Below are positions 50,658-59,278 of a stretch of DNA of 64,000 nt, piece after piece; position 1 is the first letter of the stretch, and each line of letters opens with the position of its first letter. The notes under the pieces are model-generated. The model did no database searches. It worked only from the letters and a program-made list of their open reading frames with translations, and was not told where the DNA came from. The position numbers and the translations under genes are program-made. The DNA lies in contig NZ_CP049199.1 of assembly GCF_011045195.1 (NCBI RefSeq), positions 2,666,001-2,730,000 of the forward strand, read 5' to 3'. This DNA comes from Caulobacter soli (GTDB lineage Bacteria > Pseudomonadota > Alphaproteobacteria > Caulobacterales > Caulobacteraceae).

Positions 50658-51162
50658 CGTCGCTCCGCAGGCGCTCGGTCAGACGCCGAACCACCTTCAT
50701 GATGTGTTTCTCGACCGCGCTGACGGAGATTCCCATCACGCGGCCCGCCGCCGAATAGCTCATCTGCTCGAACCGGACGAGGATGAACGCCTGCCTTGAC
50801 CTTTCGGGCATGGATTCCAGGACGCTCAGGGCCAGGGCCAGCTGTTGCTTGCCTTCCAAGACGCGATCGGGAGACAAAACCTCAACGGGATGATGAAATT
50901 CCGTCAGCTCGGTGTGCTTGGAGCGGTGACGGGAACGATCGGCGCGCAAGGTGTCGGTCAGGACGCTAGAGGCCACCTGGAAGAGGTAGCCCTCGATATT
51001 GTCGATCGGATCCTTGGTCTGGCGCCGCTCGATGCGCAGCAGGACTTCCTGGACAAGATCGTCGATATCGCCGCCGATCCGCCGCATGAAATAGCCACGC
51101 AGCATCGGCGCGTACCGCCAGACCTCGGTCTGCTCGGGATACGACTCGCCTACCGCGCCCAT
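50647..51162 (-). CDS. FecI-like ECF sigma factor
   Basis: A 171-residue sigma factor starting MGAVGESYPEQ. Region 2 is PMLRGYFMRRIGGDIDDLVQEVLLRIERR and region 4 is LESMPERSRQAFILVRFEQMSYSAAGRVMGISVSAVEKHIMKVVRRL, the FecI-type end. It would drive the receptor genes when FecR signals. A longer frame upstream adds 26 residues without family similarity. It is first in the order sigma, FecR, receptor, ggt on the minus strand and is divergent from an STN-bearing receptor. Confidence 0.92.
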   Translation of the reverse strand: MGAVGESYPEQTEVWRYAPMLRGYFMRRIGGDIDDLVQEVLLRIERRQTKDPIDNIEGYLFQVASSVLTDTLRADRSRHRSKHTELTEFHHPVEVLSPDRVLEGKQQLALALSVLESMPERSRQAFILVRFEQMSYSAAGRVMGISVSAVEKHIMKVVRRLTERLRSDDDL

Positions 51163-51366
51163 GGCCTTTTTCGCGAACACCCGCTGCGGTTCACCCCTGG
51201 CCGCCCCCGCGTCAAGTCGCGAGTCCGGCTTTCCACCCAACCCTCAGATTTTCGCCGCTTGATCCGTGTGAAGCATCATTGGCGCCTAATCTGAGTACAC
51301 TGATATACCGCTTCGGCAGATTTCTATCGTCGCGACAACTGGAGCGATACTCTCGATCACCCTCCC

Positions 51367-53883
51367 TTGAAGCGCGCATTTCTTGCCTCTTTCAGCGTCC
51401 TCGCGGCGTCTTCGGTCCTGTTGGTCCAGCCTGCCGGCGCGGTGTCGGTCGGGTCGCGCCGCACGTATGCGATTCCGCCTTCGAGCCTCGCCGACGCCAT
51501 CAAGTCGCTGGCCTTGCAAAGCGGCAAGCAGGCGTTGTTCTCGGCGCCCGCCCTGGAGGGCCGTCGCACCGCCGGGCTGAACGGCGTCCTGACCGTGGAA
51601 GAGGCGCTGGACCGCCTGCTGCGCGATTCCGGGTTCGACTACCGCATCGTCGCCGATCGGATGATCCTGATCACCGCGCATGCCCCGGTGACCGCGTCCG
51701 GGGCTTCAGCGGCCGAACGGCCCAGCGCGACCGCGAGAGAATCCAGCTCCGTCGACACCGTGATCGTCACGGCGGTGTCCGATGAAGCGCCGCCCAGCGT
51801 CGAGCGCCTGAGCGCCCGTATCCTGGCGGGAAGCGGCGTCTTCGATCCCGGTGAGGTCGCGCGCCTGTCACCGGCGCTCAACGCCCTGCCCTCCGGCGCT
51901 GGGCAGCTCAAGCTGGCCCTGCGCGGCGTATACGGCGCGGGCGAAGCGACCACGCCGGTCTATTTCGGCGGCGCGCCGGTCTCGGGCCCGTCGGGCACCA
52001 ATTCCGATCCGGGTCTGGTGACGCCCGACCTGGCGCTGGTCGACATCGACCACGTCGACGTCCTGCGCGGTCCCCAAGGATTCGACCATGGCGCCGGCGC
52101 TATTGGCGGCGAACTACGCATCGAACCCAACGCCGCCGTGCTGGGGCGTTATGCGGGAGCCGCGACGCTCCAGGGCCGCCTCGTCCAGGGCGGCGCGGCC
52201 GGCGGCATGGTGTCGGTGGTCGAGAACCTGCCGGTGGGCGACGACCTGGCCGTTCGCCTCGTCGCCTATCGTCGCGACAACGGCGGCTATATCGACAACG
52301 TCCGCCTGGGCCGCGACAACACCAACAGCGAGACGACACAAGGCGTGCGCGTGGCGGTCAAGGCCAGGCTTTCGGACCGCCTCGAAGCCTCGGGCATGGC
52401 GGTCTACCAGCAGCGCCGGATTGGCGACACGTCAGTGTGGAACGGCGCCCTGGGCGCCAACCTGTCCGACCGCTACGGCCTCAACAGCAGCGACCACGAT
52501 CTAGGCCTGTCCAGCCTGACCCTGACGTTCCGCCTGCCCCACACCGTGCTCACCAGTACTACGGCCTATTACGGCTGGACGCTGGGCCGACGCCTCGACT
52601 CCACACAGGTCGTCCTGGGACTGGCCGACGATCCAGCCGGATGCCAACGCTATTTCACGACCGCCGCCGACTGCGACGCCACACAGCTGGACGCCTACGC
52701 CGCCTATGCTCGCGGCCGCGCGCCCAGCACCCTGGTCCAGGCCACGGAAATCAAGTCGCTGGTCCAGGAACTGCGCGGCGACGGCGACCTGGGTTCGGGA
52801 CGCTGGGCGGCGGGCCTCTTTCTCGAGCGTCGGCGCGAGCACACGCGTAGCGCCGCGCAAGTCGTTGATGACCAGGGACAGGTCGACCAAGCCGCCGGCT
52901 ATACGGGTCTGCGGACTCTCGGTTCGCGCTTCAACCAGGCCGCCCTCTTCGCCCAGTTCGTCCAGCCCATCGGCGATCGCCTGACCCTGACGGCGGGCGG
53001 TCGCTACGCCGCCACCCGACGGGCGGCTTGGACCGACGTGCTGATCGCCAACATCATCAGCGGTTCGACCACCTCGATGCCGGAACGCACGGCCGACGGC
53101 GGCGAATTCAACCTACGGGCCCGCGCCGAATGGCGGCTGGGTCGCGACGCAAGCCTCTACGTCCAGGCCTCGCAGGGCGCGCGGCCGGGCGGGGTCAATA
53201 CGACGCCCGATCCGGCCCAGGCCGTGCAGACCTTCGCCCCGGATCACCTGTGGAACTACGAGATCGGCGGCCGCCGGGCCTTGTTCCACAACGCGATGAT
53301 TTTCGAAGCCGCGGCCTTCAACATCGACTTCCACGACATGCAGTTCGCCAACGCCACGCCCAAGGGCGCGTTCAGCTATGTGATGAACATCGGCTCGACG
53401 CGGATCCGAGGCCTGGAGACCGCCCTCAAGACCGATCTGGGCCGCGGTCTCAGCCTCGAGTTCAACAGCGCCTTCACCGACGCGCGGCTGACCAGCGTCT
53501 CCGATCTGGCCCTGACGCAGTTCGAGGCTCTGCCCGGCGACCGGGTTCCGAACATCCCGCGCTATCGCCACACCGCCACCCTCGCCTATCGCCGGGCCCT
53601 GACCAGCGATATTTCGGCGTTGCTCAGCTGGCAGAACGAGCGGCGCTCGGCCATTACCTCGAGCTTCCGCCCCGACGATCCGGACTACCTGTACACACCG
53701 GCCGGCTCGCTCGACACCTTCACCTTGGCCCTTGATCGCGGCCACTCGAACCTGACCGTCGCGCTGCGCAACGTCTTCGACAAGGAGACGCCCGATCGCG
53801 CGATCTCGAGCCCCTTTGGCCGCGACCAGATCTATGGCGCGACGCCGCGTACGCTCACCGTGACGGTGCGGCGATCCTGGTGA
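51367..53883 (+). CDS. TonB-dependent receptor with STN signalling domain, left module
   Basis: An 838-residue transducer receptor. The signal peptide (MKRAFLASFSVLAASSVLLVQPAGA) is followed by a secretin/TonB short N-terminal domain (about residues 33-105, with YAIPPSSLADAIKSLALQSGKQALFSAPALEGRRTAGLNG). The plug contains VDHVDVLRGPQGFDHGAGAIGGELRIEPNAA, and the barrel ends VTVRRSW. The STN domain contacts FecR, so this is the likely sensor for the divergent FecI-FecR pair. The start is TTG with no clear Shine-Dalgarno, so translation may be weak or regulated. Confidence 0.9.
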   Translation: MKRAFLASFSVLAASSVLLVQPAGAVSVGSRRTYAIPPSSLADAIKSLALQSGKQALFSAPALEGRRTAGLNGVLTVEEALDRLLRDSGFDYRIVADRMILITAHAPVTASGASAAERPSATARESSSVDTVIVTAVSDEAPPSVERLSARILAGSGVFDPGEVARLSPALNALPSGAGQLKLALRGVYGAGEATTPVYFGGAPVSGPSGTNSDPGLVTPDLALVDIDHVDVLRGPQGFDHGAGAIGGELRIEPNAAVLGRYAGAATLQGRLVQGGAAGGMVSVVENLPVGDDLAVRLVAYRRDNGGYIDNVRLGRDNTNSETTQGVRVAVKARLSDRLEASGMAVYQQRRIGDTSVWNGALGANLSDRYGLNSSDHDLGLSSLTLTFRLPHTVLTSTTAYYGWTLGRRLDSTQVVLGLADDPAGCQRYFTTAADCDATQLDAYAAYARGRAPSTLVQATEIKSLVQELRGDGDLGSGRWAAGLFLERRREHTRSAAQVVDDQGQVDQAAGYTGLRTLGSRFNQAALFAQFVQPIGDRLTLTAGGRYAATRRAAWTDVLIANIISGSTTSMPERTADGGEFNLRARAEWRLGRDASLYVQASQGARPGGVNTTPDPAQAVQTFAPDHLWNYEIGGRRALFHNAMIFEAAAFNIDFHDMQFANATPKGAFSYVMNIGSTRIRGLETALKTDLGRGLSLEFNSAFTDARLTSVSDLALTQFEALPGDRVPNIPRYRHTATLAYRRALTSDISALLSWQNERRSAITSSFRPDDPDYLYTPAGSLDTFTLALDRGHSNLTVALRNVFDKETPDRAISSPFGRDQIYGATPRTLTVTVRRSW

Positions 53884-53941
53884 GCTGAAACACCGCAGAG
53901 ATCCACGCGGATCGTCACATTTCGGCGACCTCGTGGGCGAG

Positions 53942-53959
53942 TTGTCACAACTCTTTCGT
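53942..53959 (+). promoter_or_regulatory. Pho-box-like sequence before PLC-phosphatase gene
   Basis: TTGTCACAACTCTTTCGT matches 13 of 18 positions of the enterobacterial Pho box (CTGTCATAWAWCTGTCAY) by eye, with 11-base repeat spacing, and ends 29 bases before the start codon. Confidence 0.45.
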
Positions 53960-53988
53960 AGCCATGCCGGCTTCCACGGAGGAATCCC

Positions 53989-55749
53989 ATGCTCGGCCTG
54001 TCGCTTTCCGCCCTGCTCGCCCTCGCGCCCGTCGGCGCCGCCCAACCCCTGAAACTGAACGACATCACGGCGGTCGGCACCCACAACAGCTACAAGCTGG
54101 CCGTGCCCGCCGACGAGATGGCGACCATGATCGCGGCGCGCGGACAGCCGGTTCTGGGTCTCGATTACGGCCACCGTCCATTGAACGAGGAACTGGACCT
54201 CGGCGCGCGGCAACTGGAGATCGACGTGGTGCGCGATCCGCAGGGCGGCCGGTTCGCCAGGCCGCTGACGGCGCTGGGCGGCGGGATCGTCCCCTCGCCC
54301 GCCTTCGCCAAGGCCATGGCCCAGCCGGGCTACAAGGTCATGCACATGCCCGACGTCGATTTCCGCTCATCGTGCCTGACCTTCGTCGAATGCCTGACCG
54401 TGGTGCGGACCTGGTCCAAGGCCCATCCCGACCACGCGCCGATCCTGATCCTGATCAACGCCAAAGAGGGTCCAGCCAGCCTGCCCGGCGGCGCGGCGGC
54501 TCTGCCCTTTGACGAGAAGGCGTTCGACGCCCTGGACGCCGAGGTCCGCACCGTCTTCTCCGACGCCGAACTGATCACGCCCGACCAGGTGCGCGGCGGC
54601 AAGCCGACCCTGCGCGAGGCGGTGCTGGCCGGCGGCTGGCCGACGCTGGCCCAGGCGCGCGGCAAGGTGTTCATCGCCCTGGACGAAGACCCGGGAAAGG
54701 TGGCGCTCTATCGCGGCGGCCGCAAATCGCTGGAAGGCCGGGTCATGTTCGTCAACACCGACGAGACCGCGCCGGACGCCGCCTACCTGACGCTCAACGA
54801 TCCGATCGGCCAGCACGATCGCATCGCCGCCGCCGTCAGAGCCGGCTTCATCGTCCGCACCCGAGCCGACGCCGACACTTGGGCCGCGCGCCGCAACGAG
54901 GTCTCGCAACGCACGGCCGCCCTGACCAGCGGCGCCCAGTATGTCTCGACCGACTACATGCAGGCCGATCCCCGCTTCGCCGGCGGCTACGCGGTGCGGT
55001 TGACCGGCGGCGCCGTGGCCGTCTGCAATCCGGTGCGGGCGGCAGAGCGCTGCCCGGACGGTCCGCTGGAGACCCTGCCCGGCGCGCCGGCCGTAGGCTA
55101 TCTCGCCCCCGCCGCGCGGCCGGACCTGACCAAGATTCTGGCCGCCCCGCCTCCTCCCGGCTCGCCCCGCGCCATCGCCGACGCCGCCATCTTCGACCAG
55201 AGCCGGTCACTGAAGGACAGCCCGCGCTGGAAACTGGCCACCGCCGACGTGGACGGCTCGGTGTTCGGCCACTTCGCCGACGCCCTGGGCGTGCGCCTGA
55301 CCCCGGCTTCGGCCCCTGTCCTGGCCGCTCTGCTGGATCGAGCTGGCGAGGATCGTTCCGTGGTCGGCGTGGCCAAAAGCCACTGGAAGACGCGCCGGCC
55401 CTATCTCGACAAGAAGGACGCGCCGATCTGCGAGGCCAAGTCCGACCACCTTGCCGGCAACCCGGACTATCCCTCCGGCCACTCCGCCCACGGCATGCAC
55501 GTGGCGATGATCCTGGCCGAGGTCGCGCCCAGCCGCGCCGACGCGCTTTACGCCCGAGGTCGGGAATATGCCGAAAGCCGCTGGATCTGCGGGTCACACA
55601 CCGTCAGCGCCACCGAGGCCGGGGTGCAGTCGGGCGCGGTGATCTACGCCGCCGAGCATGCTTCGCCGTTCTTCCGCCAGGACATCGAGGCCGCTCGAGC
55701 GGAAGTCGCGGCCGCCCTGGCCCAAGCTCCGGCGACGGCTCGGCCGTGA
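53989..55749 (+). CDS. Exported phosphoinositide-PLC / class A acid phosphatase fusion
   Basis: A 586-residue two-domain protein behind a hydrophobic signal (MLGLSLSALLALAPVGAA, no basic n-region). Residues about 22-350 match the Ca2+-dependent phosphoinositide phospholipase C family: His32 in GTHNSYK, LDYGHRPLNEELDLGARQLEID, and VMHMPDVDFRSSCLTFVECL. Residues about 370-586 carry the class A acid phosphatase/PAP2 signature: K463-x6-RP, PSGH (495-498), and S530-R-x5-H537. The Asp normally four after the His is Ala541. It would cleave phospholipid head groups and remove phosphate from the product in the periplasm or outside. GGAGGAA precedes the ATG. Confidence 0.88.
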   Translation: MLGLSLSALLALAPVGAAQPLKLNDITAVGTHNSYKLAVPADEMATMIAARGQPVLGLDYGHRPLNEELDLGARQLEIDVVRDPQGGRFARPLTALGGGIVPSPAFAKAMAQPGYKVMHMPDVDFRSSCLTFVECLTVVRTWSKAHPDHAPILILINAKEGPASLPGGAAALPFDEKAFDALDAEVRTVFSDAELITPDQVRGGKPTLREAVLAGGWPTLAQARGKVFIALDEDPGKVALYRGGRKSLEGRVMFVNTDETAPDAAYLTLNDPIGQHDRIAAAVRAGFIVRTRADADTWAARRNEVSQRTAALTSGAQYVSTDYMQADPRFAGGYAVRLTGGAVAVCNPVRAAERCPDGPLETLPGAPAVGYLAPAARPDLTKILAAPPPPGSPRAIADAAIFDQSRSLKDSPRWKLATADVDGSVFGHFADALGVRLTPASAPVLAALLDRAGEDRSVVGVAKSHWKTRRPYLDKKDAPICEAKSDHLAGNPDYPSGHSAHGMHVAMILAEVAPSRADALYARGREYAESRWICGSHTVSATEAGVQSGAVIYAAEHASPFFRQDIEAARAEVAAALAQAPATARP

Positions 55750-55750
55750 A

Positions 55751-55764
55751 GATTTCGTGAAATC
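55751..55764. repeat. GATTTC-GT-GAAATC palindrome
   Basis: Perfect 6-base arms directly after the PLC-phosphatase stop and 126 bases before the next receptor. It is possibly a regulator site for the receptor promoter. Confidence 0.3.
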
Positions 55765-55889
55765 CGCATCGCGTCGCTGAGGGGGTGTCGGGGGGCGTCG
55801 TTGATCGGTTCGGAGGGGCGCGTGCGCCGGGTTCAGGCCCGACGCACGGCGACCGTCGGAACCCTGACGATCCGCGGAGATCAACGAAG

Positions 55890-58682
55890 ATGCACCGAAT
55901 GAAAGCCCAGAGCGGGCGCACCGCCCTGCTGCTGTCCACCGTCGCCGCGGCCGCCCTGGCGGCCGGCGTCGCCCAGGCCCGTCAGGCGGCTCAGCCGGCC
56001 GACAACACCCAGGTCGACGAGATCGTCGTCACGGGCTCGTTCACCAACAGCCTCAAGGACGCCCTGCTGCTGAAGCGCAACGCCGACGGCGTCAGCGACG
56101 CGGTCTCGGCTTCGGACATCGGCAACTTCCCGGCCGTCAACGTCGCCGAGGCCCTGCAGCGCGTGCCCGGCGTGTCGATCTCGCGCGAAGCCGGCGAAGG
56201 CCAGTTCGTCAGCGTCCGGGGCCTGGGCCCCAACTTCCAGGCGGTCACCCTGAACGGCTCGCCGATCGCCTATAACGAAAACATCCGCAACTCCGACCAG
56301 AGCGGTCGCCAGTTCCAGTTCCGGGTCATCCCGGCCGACCTGATCTCGGCCATCGTCGTGGCCAAGACCCCGACCCCGGACATGATCGACGGCGGCATCG
56401 GCTCGAACATCGACATCCGCCTGGCCAGCGCCCTGAACACCGATCCGTTCGTCTCGGCCCGCGCCTTCACGCACTATGAAAACCGCACCGAGGAGCACAC
56501 GCCGAACGGCTCGCTGTCGGGCGCCTGGCGCAACAAGGACGGCACGTTCGGCGTCGTCGCCGGTGTGTCGTACCAGACCCGCGACGTGCAGTTCGATCGC
56601 TTCCAGAGCTTCGGCTACACCAAGCGCGTGATCGACGGCCAAAGCGTCAACGTGGCCAACGACATCACCCTGACCCTGGAGCACGAAGAGCGCCGTCGCC
56701 TCAGCGCCATGGCCGGCCTGCAGTGGAAGCCGGTCGACAACCTGTCGATCACGCTCGACACGCTCTATTCGAACTTCAAGAACAAGATCGACGAGAACCG
56801 GGTCGGCTTCGAGTGGGGCGGCCGCGCCGACTTCGCCAGCCGCCTGGTCCCCGGCAGCGCCGTGGTCAAGAACGGCGTCCTCTACGGCGGCACGATCAAC
56901 GGCGGTCGGGTCAGCCGCAACGCCGAGTTCTCCGAGCAGAACCACGACAACATCTTCGTCAAGCTGGCGGCCGACTACGCGGTGGGTGGCTGGACCTTCA
57001 AGCCGTCGATCAGCCACTCCGAAGCCAAGAGCGGTCTGGACACCCCGCTGCAGCGCCTGGAAAGCCGCACGGCCGACAACGCCGCTGGCCTGACCTACAG
57101 CTTCGCCTATGGCGACGACCCGGTCGGCGACAAGACGGTGGCCAAGGTCAACACCAACCTGAACCTGCTGAGCCCGACCTCGACCGCCTTCTCCAGCTAC
57201 CGCATCCGGCCGACCAATTCTAAGGACAAGGACACGACGGGCCTGTTCGACCTGTCACGCAAGCTGGACTTCGGAAGCGACGCCTTCCGCCTGGGCGAAC
57301 TGCGCGTCGGCGGCCAGTACACCGACCGCAGCCGCGACTATCAACGTCGCGACCGGGTGATGACCGCCCGTCCCGGCGTGACCGTCGACGGCAGTTTCCT
57401 GGATTACCGTCTGAACTCGAACATCTTCGACAAGACGATCGACAACGGCATCGGTCCTTGGATGAGCTTCAACCGCAGCAAGTTCATGGGCGCCTTCGTC
57501 GTGCCCAACGGCGAATACAACGGAGCCGAGCCGCAGTCCGACGACCTGGTCGCCACCGGCGCCGACATGCAGCAGTCCTACTATGTCGGCGAAGAAGTGC
57601 GGGCCCTTTACGGCCGCGCCGATTTCGAAAGCCTGCTGGGCGGCAAGTCGGTCTCGGGTAATTTTGGCGTGCGCTGGGTGTCGACCGACACCACCGTCAA
57701 GGGCACCCTGCTGACCGCCACGACGGGCGCCGGCGGCGCGGTCACCACCGTGATCACGCCCAAGACCTTCGAAGGCTCGTACGACAAGTTCCTGCCCAGC
57801 CTGAACGTCAAGGTCGACCTGACCGACCAGTTGCTGTTGCGCCTGGCCGCCTCGCGCAGCCTGACGCGTCCGTCGCTGGCCGACCTGCGCACCGCCACCG
57901 TGCCCAACAGCTCGCTGATTTCTGACGTCTACGAGCGTGGCCAACTGGCCCTGAACCAAGCCTCGGCCAGCGCCAAGGTCGGGGTCGGCGGCAATCCGGA
58001 GCTGCTGCCCTACACCTCGACCAATTTCGACGCCTCGCTGGAGTGGTATTTCAGCAAGTTCGGCGGCGTGTCGGTGGCGGCGTTCCACAAGGACATCAGC
58101 GACTTCATCGGCGCGATCGCCCGTCCCGAGACGGTGGTGTTCTCCACCCGCGCCGGCCAGACCCTGACCTCGGACCTGCTGATCACCCGTCCGCAGAACA
58201 TCGGCGACGCCAAGATCTCGGGCGTCGAGTTCGGCGCCTCCTACAAGCTGGACTTCGGCCTGGGCATCGCCGCCTCGGCCACCTTCACCGACAGCGAGGG
58301 CGAAATCCAGACCGCCGCCGGTACGACCAAGGCCAAGCTGCAGGGTGTGTCCGACACCAGCTACTCGATCAGCCCGTTCTTCGAAAAGGGTCCGTTCGAG
58401 ATCCACTTCAGCTACACCTACCGCTCGGAATTCGCGGCCAACGGCAACATCAGCCCTGGCTCCAACGCCGTGACCGACCCGAACGCCGCCATCCTGGCCG
58501 ACGGCTTCGGCACCTGGGACGTCGGCGCCTCGTGGAGGCTGAACAAGCAATTCCAAGTCTTCCTGGAAGGCACCAACATCACCGACCAGCGGCAAGGCGT
58601 GTATCAGGGCAACAAGGACCAGTTGTTCCAGATCCACGAATACGGTCCCAGCTACAACTTCGGCCTGCGAGCGACCTTCTGA
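55890..58682 (+). CDS. TonB-dependent receptor, Xanth-Caul type, without STN
   Basis: A 930-residue receptor of the Xanthomonas/Caulobacter group. Signal peptide from the second Met (MKAQSGRTALLLSTVAAAALAAGVAQA), TonB box DEIVVTGSF, then the family plug ALLLKRNADGVSDAVSASDIGNFP, AEALQRVPGVSISREAGEGQFVSVRGLGP, NENIRNSDQSGRQFQF and DMIDGGIGSNIDIR. The barrel ends FGLRATF. It is 140 bases after the PLC-phosphatase gene. Its plug is nearly the same as that of the STN-bearing receptor 2 kb downstream, so the two are recent paralogs and probably bind related ligands. Confidence 0.95.
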   Translation: MHRMKAQSGRTALLLSTVAAAALAAGVAQARQAAQPADNTQVDEIVVTGSFTNSLKDALLLKRNADGVSDAVSASDIGNFPAVNVAEALQRVPGVSISREAGEGQFVSVRGLGPNFQAVTLNGSPIAYNENIRNSDQSGRQFQFRVIPADLISAIVVAKTPTPDMIDGGIGSNIDIRLASALNTDPFVSARAFTHYENRTEEHTPNGSLSGAWRNKDGTFGVVAGVSYQTRDVQFDRFQSFGYTKRVIDGQSVNVANDITLTLEHEERRRLSAMAGLQWKPVDNLSITLDTLYSNFKNKIDENRVGFEWGGRADFASRLVPGSAVVKNGVLYGGTINGGRVSRNAEFSEQNHDNIFVKLAADYAVGGWTFKPSISHSEAKSGLDTPLQRLESRTADNAAGLTYSFAYGDDPVGDKTVAKVNTNLNLLSPTSTAFSSYRIRPTNSKDKDTTGLFDLSRKLDFGSDAFRLGELRVGGQYTDRSRDYQRRDRVMTARPGVTVDGSFLDYRLNSNIFDKTIDNGIGPWMSFNRSKFMGAFVVPNGEYNGAEPQSDDLVATGADMQQSYYVGEEVRALYGRADFESLLGGKSVSGNFGVRWVSTDTTVKGTLLTATTGAGGAVTTVITPKTFEGSYDKFLPSLNVKVDLTDQLLLRLAASRSLTRPSLADLRTATVPNSSLISDVYERGQLALNQASASAKVGVGGNPELLPYTSTNFDASLEWYFSKFGGVSVAAFHKDISDFIGAIARPETVVFSTRAGQTLTSDLLITRPQNIGDAKISGVEFGASYKLDFGLGIAASATFTDSEGEIQTAAGTTKAKLQGVSDTSYSISPFFEKGPFEIHFSYTYRSEFAANGNISPGSNAVTDPNAAILADGFGTWDVGASWRLNKQFQVFLEGTNITDQRQGVYQGNKDQLFQIHEYGPSYNFGLRATF

Positions 58683-58710
58683 TCCATTCGATCGACATCC
58701 TCGTGGCTTG

Positions 58711-58736
58711 CGCCCCCTCCTTCACGGGAGGGGGCG
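58711..58736. terminator. Terminator-like hairpin after Xanth-Caul receptor
   Basis: A perfect 10-bp stem CGCCCCCTCC / GGAGGGGGCG with a 6-base loop, 28 bases after the stop and 23 before the sigma gene. No T-tract. Confidence 0.6.
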
Positions 58737-58758
58737 TTCGCGCGCGCCTGGGCGGGCC

Positions 58759-59274
58759 ATGCTGATGACCCCGCACTCGACCGACGTCACCAAGCTGCGC
58801 GCCGAGCTGGTCGGTTACCTGCAGCGCAAGGGCCAGCCCCTGGATGACGCCGAGGATCTGGTCCAGGAAGCCTTCGCCCGTTTCCACCGGGCGGGGCATC
58901 GGGCCAACGACATTGACGCCCGCCCCCTGCTCTTCGCCATCTCCAAGAACCTGTTGAAGGACCAGTGGAAGGCGACCAATCGCGAACGCGCGCGCGGGGC
59001 CTGGCTGGACGCCGACGCCATGACGGCCGCCTGGGAGACCACGCCCAGCGACGCCCCCTCGGCCGATCGCCATTCGATCGCCCGTCAGGACCTCGCGGGC
59101 GTGGCCGAGGCGATCCGGGCCCTGCCGCCTCGCTGCCGCGACGCCTTCCTGCTGCACCGCTTCGAGGATCTGAGCTATCGACAGATCGCCGAACGCCTGG
59201 GCGTTTCGGTCAGCATGGTCGAAAAGCACCTCGCCGAGGCGCTCAAGCGGCTGAAAGCCGCGCGGGAGACCTGA
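58759..59274 (+). CDS. FecI-like ECF sigma factor of the right module
   Basis: A 171-residue sigma factor. Region 2: AELVGYLQRKGQPLDDAEDLVQEAFARFHR; region 4: IRALPPRCRDAFLLHRFEDLSYRQIAERLGVSVSMVEKHLAEALKRL, the FecI form. It starts the order sigma, FecR, STN receptor, phospholipase on the plus strand. The first ATG and a second two codons in are both possible, neither with a strong ribosome binding site. It ends 4 bases before FecR. Confidence 0.92.
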   Translation: MLMTPHSTDVTKLRAELVGYLQRKGQPLDDAEDLVQEAFARFHRAGHRANDIDARPLLFAISKNLLKDQWKATNRERARGAWLDADAMTAAWETTPSDAPSADRHSIARQDLAGVAEAIRALPPRCRDAFLLHRFEDLSYRQIAERLGVSVSMVEKHLAEALKRLKAARET

Positions 59275-59278
59275 GGTC

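Noticed and set aside
55853..55870. Fourth Pho-box-like sequence before the first Xanth-Caul receptor
   Set aside because: Only 10 of 18 positions match, within what chance gives in GC-rich DNA; not listed as a feature.
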